DNA from: Adiantum capillus-veneris
Lineage: Eukaryota > Streptophyta > Polypodiopsida > Polypodiales > Pteridaceae
DNA length: 64,000 nucleotides
Assembly (NCBI GenBank): GCA_014529385.2
Contig: CM043957.1
Location: 67,479,503 to 67,543,502, forward strand
Direction of reading: 5' to 3'
Under the pieces are notes generated by a model, which worked only from the letters and a program-made list of their open reading frames with translations, did not search any database and had not been told where the DNA came from. Numbering within the stretch: position 1 is the first letter of the stretch; every line of letters starts with the position of its first letter. Of this stretch, positions 1 through 11,041 are shown in pieces. The position numbers and the translations under genes were made by a program.

Positions 1-267
1 GCAGACCTAAGATCAAAGGACTTTTAACACTAACCTTTGGAGGTCTTTAATGAAGTTAACCCTAAGGTCTTTAAGCTCCATTAGCTAGCCTTGCTCTTTG
101 ACATATTATCTCTCATTTGGACCCTTTTACCATTGGCCCCGTGTTGAGATAGACCCGGAAGCACATGTCTATATTCTAACCCTTGTTCCCGTCTATTCTC
201 CCACATTAAATGATCAGTTTAATATGAGAAAATCATTTGGGTTGGTTAGATATTAGATTTTATGACA
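1..267 (-). mobile_element. Degraded LTR fragment, element A family
   Basis: This stretch aligns by eye with the terminal part of the element A LTR at about 32680-32965 and 50360-50625. Shared blocks include the 'ccttagggtctttaag' stretch and 'atgatcagtttaa' followed by 'atgagaaaatcattt'. It ends with 'ttttatgaca', as the A LTRs do, which gives the boundary at 267. It is cut by the window start, so I cannot tell a solo LTR from one end of a full element. It is clearly more diverged than the two A LTRs are from each other, so it is probably an older insertion. No coding sequence is present. Confidence 0.7.
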
Positions 268-509
268 AATGAAGGGAGAGAAAAAGAGAGTGTAGTTGAC
301 CCTATCTCAAACGCTAATAACATAGGTTTGCGCACGTGCACACACACACACACAGAGTTCTAACAACCACAACAACGCTCATGCCCTGCAGCTACAAGAG
401 ATGTGAGGGAGCTAGAGCATGATGGAAGATGAGAATCTCTAGCATGCAGAGTTGGTGCACAGGTAGAGAAGCCCAAGGCATTTTGAGGTTGAGCCTTGAG
501 CCTCGAGGT

Positions 510-530
510 TGTGTGTGTGTGTGTGTGTGA

Positions 531-564
<34 letters not shown>
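510..564. repeat. (TG)n(AG)n compound microsatellite
   Basis: About 10 TG units run directly into about 16 AG units. On the other strand this is (CT)n followed by (CA)n, the same order as the arrays at 833-997 and 1803-1851. Confidence 0.95.
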
Positions 565-567
<3 letters not shown>

Positions 568-827
568 GAAGAAATAGCGGTTACAATGTTGAAAATTAAA
601 ACATAGAAAGGCTTCGACTATGCAATTTGAGAAGTGGCAGGAATTTGCCAATATTCCCATTAAAACACCCCTACTCACGGATGTGGGTTGGGACCATTCC
701 TCTTCCTCTTAAAAGATACACACACATAAGAATGTACACCTATATATATATATTTTTTGCCATACTCACAATTGTGGAGATGTTATATTGACTCTTTTTC
801 TCTAAGATGTTTAAGCATGCCAAATAA

Positions 828-832
<5 letters not shown>

Positions 833-913
<81 letters not shown>

Positions 914-921
914 ATATTTGC

Positions 922-997
<76 letters not shown>
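833..997. repeat. Two adjacent (CT)n(CA)n compound microsatellites
   Basis: Two (CT)n(CA)n blocks are separated by about 13 bases (cccatatttgcca). Peptides read from this region are only LSLS/HTHT or CVCV/RERE repeats and are not genes. Confidence 0.95.
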
Positions 998-998
<1 letters not shown>

Positions 999-1200
999 TT
1001 GCCATACTCACAATTGTGGAGATGTTATATTGACTCTTCTTCCGTAAGGTCACAATAGTGGGCGGCGGTAGGAGTTGCGTGCGCGCTGGCAACCAGTCAA
1101 AAGCGTGCACGTCGGATGCCTTGTTCACAGTGCACAGCAGCATTCTGCTGCACCATGTGCCAACACATGGAAGAAATGCACCAATTCTTTTCGGCACACA

Positions 1201-1229
1201 CCCCCCCCCCCCCCCCCCCCCCCCCCCCC
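1201..1229. repeat. Poly-C tract, 29 bases
   Basis: An uninterrupted run of cytosines following 'cggcacaca'. Apparent proline-rich or glycine-rich ORFs across it are artefacts of the homopolymer. The run length may be imprecise because homopolymers are error-prone in sequencing. Confidence 0.95.
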
Positions 1230-1802
1230 GCCCTCCCTCTGTCCTCCACGTCATCTGACAGCCTAATGACTTGGCAGTTCACTCTTCCATTCTTTTTATT
1301 TTAATAAGTTTCAACCCTTTTATTGTTTATTCCACCGGCCCGGAGTGTTCACAACGGGCGGTGGCAAGAAAACAACTGAACTTTTTCTTCCACCCCTGTG
1401 TGAACTGATGGGCGGTGGAAGAGTGTATTCCAAAGCTCTTCCACATGGAAATGCATCTTTTGGAGAGTGATTGCGGCGCCTTTACACACAGCCCATGCGC
1501 CTGCCCATCACTTTTCGACTTGGGCGGGTATATGATACACACTAGCCAGGTTTTAATTTGAAAAGGTGACTCGCATTACGTCGCGTGGCTTTAGCCTACT
1601 GGTTTGATAGCTGAGATGTTCGAAGTTCAATGCCCGCCCATGCTTGGGCAAGGGAATTTGCCTGTCCATTTTTTTGGGCGTTGCCTTTTTTCGCAGCCCA
1701 TCATTTAATGCCAACTGTCTTCCACGTACGCACGCCCAAGCACGGGCAGGCGGTGTGCTGTGTGAACCCAGCAAGACATGTTTTAGCATGCCAAATAATT
1801 TT

Positions 1803-1803
1803 C

Positions 1804-1851
<48 letters not shown>
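1803..1851. repeat. (CT)n(CA)n compound microsatellite
   Basis: About 9 CT units are followed by about 14 CA units. The block is preceded by the same 18-20 base flank seen before the array at 833. It ends 85 bases before the start codon of the gene at 1937, so it lies in the promoter or 5' UTR. Confidence 0.95.
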
Positions 1852-1852
<1 letters not shown>

Positions 1853-1936
1853 TTGCAAGTATCTTCTAACATCCTTATCCTTCTCATATAGATATTGAAC
1901 ATGAAGTAACTCTCTCGGTCTGCAGTTTGAGCTGCC

Positions 1937-3757
1937 ATGGCGTCCCTCTCATCGGGCCCGTGCTATACAAGTGAAGCGCCACGGGGAGGAGAGAGAAGTC
2001 CCTGTGTTTGTGCTCCTTCCCAAGCAGTTGCGTTGTCTTCAAGGGTGACAAGGCGCGAAAGAGAGCTTCGCATTTCTTCCTTCGCACAAATCAGGGTTTT
2101 GTCGACAGGAAGAAGTAAGCTTCCGCTTCTCCAGGTCGCTGCCAGACGCTCTTCTCAGAGACAGAAGCCTGTTGTTGAGCAGAGGGAGCCCCTTGATGAT
2201 GACGAATCTGCCTATGGAGAGTATGTGAAGCCCGACCTTCCCGGACAAGAACCGGACTTCTGGGAAGGCCCTCAGTTTGAACTGCTCGGCTTCGTTGTTC
2301 AATACCTATGGGCCTTTGGCGTTCTTATTGCGGTCAGTATATGTCTGTTATTGTGCTTGTGTATGTGTGTGTTCTTCCAGGTATGCAAGAGTGTGGATGA
2401 CAATTTTCATGTATATGTGAGGATTTGGATGTCTGGGTATGGATGACAAATTGCGAGAGAGAAGAGACCCTCTGAGTATGTATTCATGCATGCATCTTCT
2501 CATGTCTCTGTAGTGACCAAGCTTTTTTCATTGCACTTAAGCTTCTCTGTTACTAGGTTGTAGGTGAAGCTGTATTTAGTGTACTAGTTTTTGCTTACGA
2601 CTTGCTGAAAGCTACCCTTTGCCCATTACCTAGGGCACTCTGAAACCTGGGCCTATCTTGCTGTCTATGCATGCGTAGTGGTTCTACATACAGATAGCCA
2701 TTTTGTTCTAGCAAAGTACACACATTTACAGTTTACTTAGGCTGGACCAGCTCATATTTCCTGGTTTGTAGTGTAAATTTCCCAGTTGATAAGGTAAAAT
2801 CCCAGTTGCAGTTTCATTGTACCTTTATTTTCAAGGGCATGTTTTTGCATTTTTGTGCTAACTTTTCCTATGATGGCTGAATCTGCCCTGCATGTCTAGA
2901 GTTATGACAGAAACTCAGTATGCAAAATCTGGTCTTGATTATGCTTGTGTGTTTCTGTGTGTTGTGTGTGGATGTGCGGTGGTATGTATTAGTACCTAGT
3001 TCTACACTCACTACTGGGCACAGGTGACGTTAGTGTGGATGTCGTAGTATTTATTAAATACTAGGCATGATGGAGCTGATGGTTGTGTTGACTTGTGGAT
3101 GACTACCATCAGTTTATTTCAGTTCCCTTTAGAGGTGAACCTGGGCATGTCCTGGATTCATCTAGGCATATATATCCCGGTGTTCAGTGTCTAAATCACG
3201 GTATACTTCACCTTAGATTTTTTGATAAATCCTGGTTGTCTAATTGGGTTGTCCTGTGCTGGATAAAATTGCTTTTTCGGAGCAGAGGGCTCGACCTGGA
3301 CCTCTTTTGCTGCCTATGCGTGCTGCAACTTGCCAATGGATTTACTGAGCCTTATCTTAATAGAATAGGGCCCTTATTTTTTGCACATTTAGTTTCTCCT
3401 GCCCCAAGATGTAAGGCCGCTGCTCTTTTTTTTAATCAACAACACTATCATTCTCTGAATGTGTAGTGAGAATTGTGTCTACTGTTGATAGCCTGCTTTT
3501 CATTTTAAGGGTTTTGTTAAATTTTGATAAATCAAGCTAGCTTACAGCTGTTTTTCTTGCAATTGTGGCTGCAGCTTATTGGATGCTTCGCGGCAGTAAG
3601 GTTCTACAACTATGGTGCAGCAGACTTTAAGGGAACAGAAGTTTACAAGGATGCTATGGAGTCTCAAGGATTTGTGGAGACCCCCTCAGATTCCAAGGTG
3701 TTCGAAGAGCCACCTCCACAGGATGCACCATCAGTAGTGCAAGAAAGCTCAAGCTGA
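1937..3757 (+). CDS. Plastid-targeted single-pass membrane protein (two exons)
   Basis: The gene has two coding exons, 1937-2332 and 3575-3757, around a 1242-bp intron. The donor is GTCAGT at 2333. The acceptor is a pyrimidine-rich tract ending GCAG at 3574. The junction is phase 0 and gives a 192-residue protein. The start sits in a good plant context (gccATGGc). The first 75 or so residues are rich in Ser and Arg and poor in acidic residues, like a chloroplast transit peptide. An acidic stretch and a conserved-looking PGQEPDFWEGPQ motif follow (about residues 101-112). One hydrophobic segment spans the exon junction (about 113-140, FVVQYLWAFG then LIGCFAAV). A hydrophilic tail carries FKGTEVYKDAME. 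The pattern matches small plastid membrane proteins of land plants that I recall but cannot name with certainty. Thylakoid or envelope location is inferred. This is the only apparently intact host gene in the window. Confidence 0.82.
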
Positions 3758-5897
3758 AGAGATAGTTTATCAAGCAGGGTTTCTACTTTGGTATAGATTT
3801 TTGTATATTGTTTTTTTATGAGTTACCCATTGATACAGCCTGCTTGACAGGCGCCAAAAGAGGGGAATTTTTATGTTAATGGCATATTTTCTCTTCTAGT
3901 TAATGTTAAGAGAGTGCTCAGCCACTCACGCAGCCTTCTCTATTCTTCTGGAAACACACGTGCAAGTGTGTGAAAGCTGAGTGCTAAGTTTTTGGGTAGA
4001 GTAAGCTTGTGATAGACCCGTTGCTTTACTTCTGATGTGCTGGCAGGAACACTAGTGCCACCTAGTACTATCACCGATCTACCGAAGGCTGACGAGCACA
4101 TTGCTGTTACAAGCTAAAATCTCATCTGATAATTGGGGGGGGGGGGGTTTATTGAGACGGTTACATTCTTCTAGGTTTCAATTTTTCTGTTTTGGCCTGA
4201 GCTAGAGAATTCTCTCAGTTGTCTTCTGGAGCTGATACTTATGTTCATCCAAGTGCGCACTTCACTGACCCACGTAGAAGACTTCTATCGAGAGTCGAGG
4301 AAGGGTATTCAAATTTGTTGATGCTTCATAAGTTCAAGGTGTTCTTGCTTGCTGGGGTGCCTCAAGCCCCATACACACTCACACACATACTCACTCACTC
4401 ACTTGGTCTTTGATCTATTGGAGGATGGTCCCAGCTTTAGGAGTGCCCAAGGTGCTTTTTGGTATTAACTCCATGACGAAGAAGTGGGTTTGTTTTTCAG
4501 CTTGTTCGTACTTTCAAGGCCTCTGAGATGCCCTTTGAGTGTTGCACTCCCCAAAACAAAGGGCATTGGTGGTGCTCATTGTGAGACTTGAAAGGACAAG
4601 GGAGGGACTGGCATGCTACTCCACCCAACCGTTTCGTCTGTCTTAAGGGAAAAGGGAGAGAGAGTTTTCATTTTCGAAAACATTGATGAAGATCTCTTCT
4701 TTAGAACATTAGTGTTTCTTTAAATTAAATCTGCATCAGGTGAACTGATCCACAGAGTACATATCCATATGTGGGATGATTTCCTCGTAGCCACAAACTA
4801 AATTGAATGATTGGGATCCATACCTCTGCAACAGATTTTTCCTTGGGCCAGAAGGAATCTAAGTGTTTTTAGTACCGGTAGTGAAGGCCATCTCAAAAAA
4901 GTTACTCGAACTAAGTTAACTTATTGACCAATTGGGTAACAAAATTGAGGAGGCTATCTCAAGCGAGATGCCCTAATTGAGTAGACTTGTTGCTCCTATT
5001 TGTCTACGACTAAATTAGAGCCTTTCTCGAGGAAGACTCGAACAGAGAGAAAATAACTCACTTGTCTAGCAATTTCTTCCGGTAATGAAATGCCTCTTTC
5101 TAATGCAGATCAATCAAGCTGTGTGTTTTTGGGCATATTTATCCTCCATATGTGGAGTAAATTCCTGAAATGGTTCTTATCTTCGCAAAAGAAGAAGAGC
5201 CGATTGTGGAGTATCTGTGCCGAACATAGCTGGATTTCTAAACTTTGTAACTCCACAAACAAATGAATAATATAGTGTGTCCAATCGTGGTTGCACAAGA
5301 AGTGCTCATCCCTCTGATTAAATCTCCGAGCAGAAGGTTGTATACTTTGAAGCCTTTCTTTGGTTTTGTATACTTTAAAGCCACGGTGGTACTCACAATC
5401 CGTACAAACCTTGCATAAACCTCAAGGCTTGTCGACCTGCCCGAAGGTTGTGGTTTGCCTTCTTGAGGCTCAAGCTCAAAGCCGTGCCTTTGCTTGATAG
5501 AGAGAGAGAGAGAGGAACAAGAACCCCCTTATCCCAACGGCCACGCCATCTCTACTTATTTCTATAAATATGACACGGGCATACCAAATATAATGGTTTG
5601 TACATGGGTGCTTGATGACTTCTGTTTATGGCAACTTGCAGGGCTCTTGCATGCCTAAGTTTGGTTGGTGCTTCATCAACTTTAATCAGATTTCATGGGA
5701 GTCGCATGAGTTTTGTACGTCTATGAGATTTTGATTGTTGACATTTTTAATATTTTTGGTTGTGATCGCGTTCTAGATGTGGAAGGTCTTTCGAACCGAA
5801 GCTCGAGAATTGTCCCTAGCCTTGCAAGCCTTCCGGACTGAAGCTTGAGGACTCCCTAGCCCCTTCCCCCTTGAGTGAAAAAGGCCCCCTTTAAAGG
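3758..5897. other. 3' flank and gene-free region
   Basis: The first 100-150 bases after the stop codon at 3757 are T-rich and probably hold the 3' UTR. A 13-base poly-G run lies at 4135-4147. Near 4589 'TGAAAGGACAAGGGAGGG' resembles a sequence at 6952 that follows a primer-binding-site-like motif, so a scrap of an LTR may lie here. I see no convincing gene. ORFs in this stretch are short and low in information. Confidence 0.55.
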
Positions 5898-6208
5898 CAC
5901 AACAAGTTTTGGATACATTCTCTCAATAATTCCCACATTGTGACTAACCTCAACATCATGAGCTTCTGCGAGGGAGGCACAGTATACCTAGCTAGGTACG
6001 ACTGGGGGCAAGGGACCGTCGGCCTGGTTGGGGGGGAGGGGGGTGGTCTCTTGCTCCCAATCGTACCCAGCTAGGTATGCGGAGACTCTCGAGCAGAAGC
6101 TCATGATGTTATGCATTATACAAAAAACACTGAAAAAGACTCTGATTTCCTACATGAGAAAATTTTTAAATCTTCTAGTGAGGGGGTTGGCCACTTTGGC
6201 CATCCAAT
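5898..6208 (+). repeat. Palindrome-centred dispersed repeat, copy 1
   Basis: The core, 5952-6110, begins 'aacatcatgagcttctg' and ends with its reverse complement. Inside are further inverted blocks around 'acctagctaggta'. The flanks also match the reverse complement of copy 2 (8117-8440), including 'acatgagaaaatttttaaat' on the right and 'aagttttgga' on the left. The repeat is therefore larger than the palindrome. It is probably a non-autonomous foldback or MITE-like element. No coding sequence is seen. Confidence 0.65.
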
Positions 6209-6269
6209 AACCCCAAAGGGGTGCCCTCGTGTAAAAACGAGCCTCACCCATGGCGTACAGAAGTCAAAT

Positions 6270-6283
6270 GCGCGCGCGCGCGT

Positions 6284-6361
<78 letters not shown>
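6270..6361. repeat. (CG)n(CA)n(GA)n compound microsatellite
   Basis: About 6 CG units, then about 15 CA units, then about 22 GA units. On the opposite strand this reads TC, then TG, then CG. Confidence 0.95.
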
Positions 6362-6363
<2 letters not shown>

Positions 6364-7811
6364 GAGGTTATTTCACGTTGTGTAGCCCCGGTGCATGCAG
6401 CCGGCCATGCTCGCCATGGTGCCTTCCTCCATGGAGGAGGTTGGCTTCTCCCTCAACAGAGCTCTCTCTCCTCGTCTTGCTCATTTGCATGCATGCAATC
6501 CTATGTAAATAAGGTGAAAGTTCATTATGGCCTACATAATGCTATTGAGAGGAATTAAATAAGAGGGTTCTTTATGAGAGTAAAAGTGAGAAAGTGACAT
6601 TAGCATTTATTTATTTATTTTGTGACAATAGAGTATTACACTTTTTGGAAACAAGTGTAACAATGACTCATTTAGATTGTAATATATTTCAAAAGCATTA
6701 AAAATAATGTTTAAACCAATATTAAATGGCCCTCTTTAAAGATAGAAGTACACAAGTATCAATAAGAAGAAATATTAGAAAATATTTTTTTTGCCATGTG
6801 GCACTTATCTGCAAGCTTTATCCAATGATCCACAATTGCACCAAAAATCCAACGTTGTACTAAGAACTCCTTATGTAGTCCAAAAACTCAAGAAACCAGA
6901 ACTCCACGACCCTTCTTTCTTTTCCAAGAACGCAAGAAGCTCGGATACCACTGAAAGAACAGGGGAGGGATGCTACTCTCCACCAAACCATCTCCTCTTA
7001 TAGACCCATAACCTATCTTTAGGAGCCCCTAAACATGCACACCTGGCCGGCCTTGCCTAGAGACCATGCTGGCCTTGGTATTACCCTTGTCTTGACATGA
7101 CTTTTTTTTGGTGGGTTTTCTCGACCTTGAATCGGCCAAGATGTTGCTCCAAGTGTGTTTGCATAAATGTCTATGTCTATTTATTGGCCAATTGCTTTGT
7201 GGACTGATGAATTACATCACATTAGATTCATTCATATAATTTGTAATACATTAGATAATGATTGATTTCAAGATGAGGACTTCTATCACAATTGTCAACG
7301 TTTGTCGTCATTTCCTGATGACTTAAGTGTGGAATGTCAATTGTAGGCAACTCTTTGTGTGCTGCAAGCCAAGCTAGAAAGAGAGAGAATATGTATTGAA
7401 AGGGCTCAAGTGACCCATGTGAAATGGAAAGCACATGCCTTTGGGTAGGTTTGGGTAGGTTAAATGGTCATACTGATTCTAGCCGATTTCCAAGTGTGGG
7501 ATAAGTAGTTGAATGCGTTTGAGTTGTATTCATGGGCATGAAGGTAGCATAGCAAGGTTTCTGAAGCAATGTTTGTGGTAATGCTCACATGTCTTGGCTT
7601 GTGATGTAAATTTTCTAATTGAGAATGAAATATCTTGGTTATGATCTCTTCTAAGGTCAAATTTTAGGGCAAAAATTAAGGTTTTTTAACTATAAATCCT
7701 AGTAAATACCTTACATCTTGACATCAATCTCAGTTGTCTCAATAGTCTTTTCTTAAAATTCAATGCCTAGAAAATGGTTATTTTTGAAACGCGGCTTGTG
7801 ACCAAGGTCAT
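6362..7811. other. Gene-free region with possible LTR-element scrap
   Basis: No gene is recognised. At 6938-6950 'agctcggatacca' is one base off the complement of the initiator-Met primer-binding site used by several elements in this window. It is followed one base later by 'TGAAAGAACAGGGG', which could be an LTR start. No matching second LTR is found, so this is weak. The rest is AT-rich unique-looking sequence. Confidence 0.45.
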
Positions 7812-7934
7812 AGTTTGTTGTGAAGAGCATGGAAGGCAAGACAATGGGTGATGGTTTGTTGTGAAGAGCATGGAAGGCAAGACAATGGGTGATGGTTTGT
7901 TGTGAAGAGCATGGAAGGCAAGACAATGGGTGAT
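7812..7934. repeat. Minisatellite, 41 bp x 3
   Basis: Three consecutive copies of a 41-base unit (core 'gaagagcatggaaggcaaga') begin at 7812, 7853 and 7894. The second and third copies look identical and the first differs only at its first base. The minus-strand peptide repeat (ALHNKPSPIVL) arises only because 41 bp shifts frame. No gene is implied. Confidence 0.92.
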
Positions 7935-8116
7935 GGGCTAGAAGATCAAACAACTTTTCAAGTTCATCGTGCTAAATATGCGTGGTACGATTTTGCTTTG
8001 GGTTTTTTCGAGAAGAATATGACCCGATTCCGTTTCACTTGTAAGAGAAAAGTGATATTCAAGAGTTAATTGTAAAGGGAGGTGAAGGCAGCGAAGGCAC
8101 GTGTAGCTCAGGCCGG

Positions 8117-8440
8117 AGACGGGCCACGTGGCCAGGCAATCACAAGAAGATTTAGAAATTTTCTCATGTAGAAAAAGGGAGCCTTTTTCAATGTGTTTCA
8201 TACAATGCATAACATCATGAGCTTCTGCTCGAGAGGCACGACATACCTAGCTAGGTACCATTGGGGGCAGGGGACCGCCGGCCGGGCATACCTAGCTAGG
8301 TACGATTGGGGGCAGCCCGGCCGGCGGTCCCTTGCCCCCGATCGTACCTAGCTAGGTATGCCGGGTCTCCCTCCCAGAAGCTCATGATGTTAAGTAAAAC
8401 TCTGGGGATTATTGTGAGAATCTGTCCAAAACTTCTTGTG
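8117..8440 (-). repeat. Palindrome-centred dispersed repeat, copy 2 (inverted)
   Basis: This is the reverse-complement counterpart of 5898-6208. Its core, 8211-8391, has the same 17-bp terminal inverted repeat and three 'acctagctaggta' blocks. Within the core, 'gggggcaggggaccgccggc' is followed by its near-complement, making a GC-rich cruciform-capable arm. The core is longer (181 bp) than copy 1 (159 bp). No TSD can be assigned with confidence. Confidence 0.65.
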
Positions 8441-9064
8441 AATGGTTGAGGAGGAAGTCAGACTTTCTTTTAATAGCTAATGAAAAACATAGAGGGAAAC
8501 GACGCGATGAAGATAGGATGGTTACCGCAGAGCAATCTTGGTTCTGAACGCAAGTGTTCATGTTCGATTGTGGCTCCTGATGTGTAGTTTACTTAGGTAA
8601 AGGTCTTTTCTTGTACCAACATTTGTCAAATAAGATGTGCCCTTTGTTTAGCGGTTAGTGTTCATTTTCAAGTTAAAATGTGTACTTGGAACGCGTTCCC
8701 TAGTATATTGAATGGGCTACTTGAGTTTCTGGTTGCGTCCAACTCCACCATAAGTTGGCTCTTAAATCAAGGTCTTCATATATATCAACGCGGCCCTTAT
8801 GGAAAGCATAGGTAAATTTTCTATTATTGTGAAGCGCTTTCAAGGTGATCAGAGAGGTTTTTGAGGATGTTGGTCTTAAGCATTTGAAAGTAACCCAGTA
8901 CAACGGCGTCGCCTTTGGCAGTGCTATGTGGATTTTTTAAGCTATGTGTATAAAGGCGTCACTTCTAGTGAAGTCCGCATTCCCATCTATATCTCTCTCT
9001 TCCCTTCTATCGTTTCCTCTTCCTTGTATCGGTTTGTCCCATTTTACCTTAGAGAGAGAGAGAG

Positions 9065-9134
<70 letters not shown>

Positions 9135-9452
9135 AATAAGCACAACAGTGAGGAAAGATTTTTCAAGCAAATAATGTTTTTGTCCTACAACATGAAAATT
9201 TAAGAGGAACAGTTACTTTATTTCCAAAAAGTCTCAAATATACCTACATACCACTCTTAGTGAAGTTATTTTACCATGATTAAGATATTGACCTGGAGCT
9301 TGACAGACTTCTCGTAAATCTATAGCATTATAGGCCAGCTTGTCTCACTTTTTTTTCCACTTTGCGACAAATTAGTGGGGGTTTTGCAGTTAGTCGACAC
9401 GAATATGGGCCGACGGATGGTCAAAGGTCACAAATTCAAAAGAATGTCGATG
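8441..9452. other. Gene-free region
   Basis: No gene is recognised. It includes the (GA)n microsatellite at 9051-9130. The remaining ORFs are short and lack recognisable domains. Confidence 0.5.
9051..9130. repeat. (AG)n microsatellite
   Basis: About 40 AG units with a single 'acac' interruption near 9065. It reads as RERE or SLSL in translation. Confidence 0.95.
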
Positions 9453-10607
9453 CTACATTGATTTTTCCACCGTTGGTTCCACTCGGGTCCTTGTGTCACA
9501 TAGCTCTTGTAGATGTCTATGGGACTCCCATCCTCTGTGGGAGCATAGGGAGCAAAGTCCCCATCGCCAAACACATACACAAAAACACATCATAGCCCTT
9601 TAGTCCAATCGCCACCATTTGCCGCGAGATGATTTTTGCTATTTCTTTCGCCTTGTGGATGATTTGGAAGGCTAGATGCTTGCATGTTAGTGGTCGTCAA
9701 CCTTCCACTTTCCACTTTACACCATGCACAACAAGCCAAGGACAATAGGTCTATATGGTGGCAAGGCCCACATAATGCACAAAGAATGGCTAGAGCTGCG
9801 CAGAAGCAGGGGTGTGAGTAGGTAGGAGATGCCTCACAGTAATAGGCTGCCCAAGTCAAGGAGGGCACTGGCACTTGGTTGCATTCTCTAGTTTTCAACC
9901 TCGCTTTGCATAGAAACCTCAAATCCTCTGCCAATCCCCGTCGAGGCTTCAACATTTGAATCCACCTGTCTAACAATGGCCTCCTTATATTGTAATTGCA
10001 ACGGGGCTCATCAATGTTGCACTTATCCTCCATCATGAAAACATCATCAGCATCAACTCTGATTCAGGTGGAGTGGCTTCTAAGCCATGTATTGATGCAC
10101 TTGAGGTGAAAGGCATGCTTGCATCTGGGAAGAAGTTGGACGATATTGTGGATGTCAAATGTCAAAGCAAGAGGAAAATAGCACATTCAAGTGCTTTCTT
10201 GAGCCCATGGAGGAATGAAAAAGATAAAGTGGGGAGGATCTCAATGATGGCGCGATCGACACTGGACTTACATAAGTGGAACTCCATGTCACTCAAACTC
10301 CATGTCGCTCAAATTCAATAGCCTAGCTTCTGCCTTCTTGAGTTCATAGGAGTGCCTGAAATATGCATGGATGTTGCTCAATCTTGACGACGTATGCACA
10401 TCCTTCATTGAGGCTGGCAGCCAAGATATAAAATTTTCTTGTGTTCTTGAACTGGAAGGATGGGAGGACATGTCCACAATGGAGGAGTAGCAAAGTGCTT
10501 GGGCATTCTGGGAAGTGTTACATAATATTGGGGGTGTTTTGGGAATTTTTGAAATTTTGAGTGCGTGTGGGCCATGTGTGTGCATCTGTGCTCAACCCAT
10601 CAACGTT

Positions 10608-10742
<135 letters not shown>

Positions 10743-10857
10743 AACCCGTATGGACTCCTTTTGCCTGCACACACGTGCATGTGTGTGTGTGTATGTGTGA
10801 GACAGAAAGGGGCTCAGTGCTCGAAATAAACATGGTTGCCGTCCTCTAGAGGTGCAA

Positions 10858-10860
<3 letters not shown>

Positions 10861-10902
<42 letters not shown>

Positions 10903-10985
10903 ATGTGTGTGCAACTATCTCTTTCTCGTATGTGAGGCAATGAGGCTCGTACTGTGTGAGATGCCGGTACCACCAGAGGAACACA

Positions 10986-11037
<52 letters not shown>
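10861..11037. repeat. Two (CT)n microsatellites, array unit 1
   Basis: CT runs at 10861-10899 and 10988-11037 are separated by about 90 bases of unique sequence. Only the second has a counterpart of similar length in unit 2 (12681-12719). Confidence 0.93.

Positions 11038-11041
<4 letters not shown>

Larger units (their letters stand above)
268..1936. other. Gene-free, microsatellite-rich upstream region
   Basis: No gene is visible. The stretch holds a short (CA)8 run near 339-354, compound microsatellites and a 29-C homopolymer (listed separately). A block reading 'catactcacaattgtggag' occurs twice, near 762 and 1003. The module 'agcatgccaaataatttt' immediately precedes a (CT)n(CA)n array at about 815 and again at about 1786, so the two arrays look like copies of one repeat rather than independent slippage. 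The last few hundred bases must include the promoter and 5' UTR of the gene at 1937, but I see no convincing TATA box to mark. Confidence 0.6.

Noticed and set aside
740-1304. Overlapping ORFs rich in [16 protein letters not shown], Pro or Gly
   Set aside because: Translations of CT/CA/GA microsatellites and of the poly-C tract; no start context, domain or codon signal.
2039-2302. Minus-strand 87-codon ORF
   Set aside because: Shadow of exon 1 of the plastid protein gene.
3095-3466. 123-codon plus-strand ORF inside the host gene intron
   Set aside because: Lies within the intron defined by good splice sites and has no domain; probably chance.
5952-6110. CRISPR-like or terminator-like palindrome
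   Set aside because: Plant-type nuclear sequence; the palindrome belongs to a dispersed repeat with a second copy, not to an array.
9590-10036. A 148-codon ORF in the tandem array
   Set aside because: The equivalent ORFs in units 2 and 3 are much shorter and shifted; no recognised domain.
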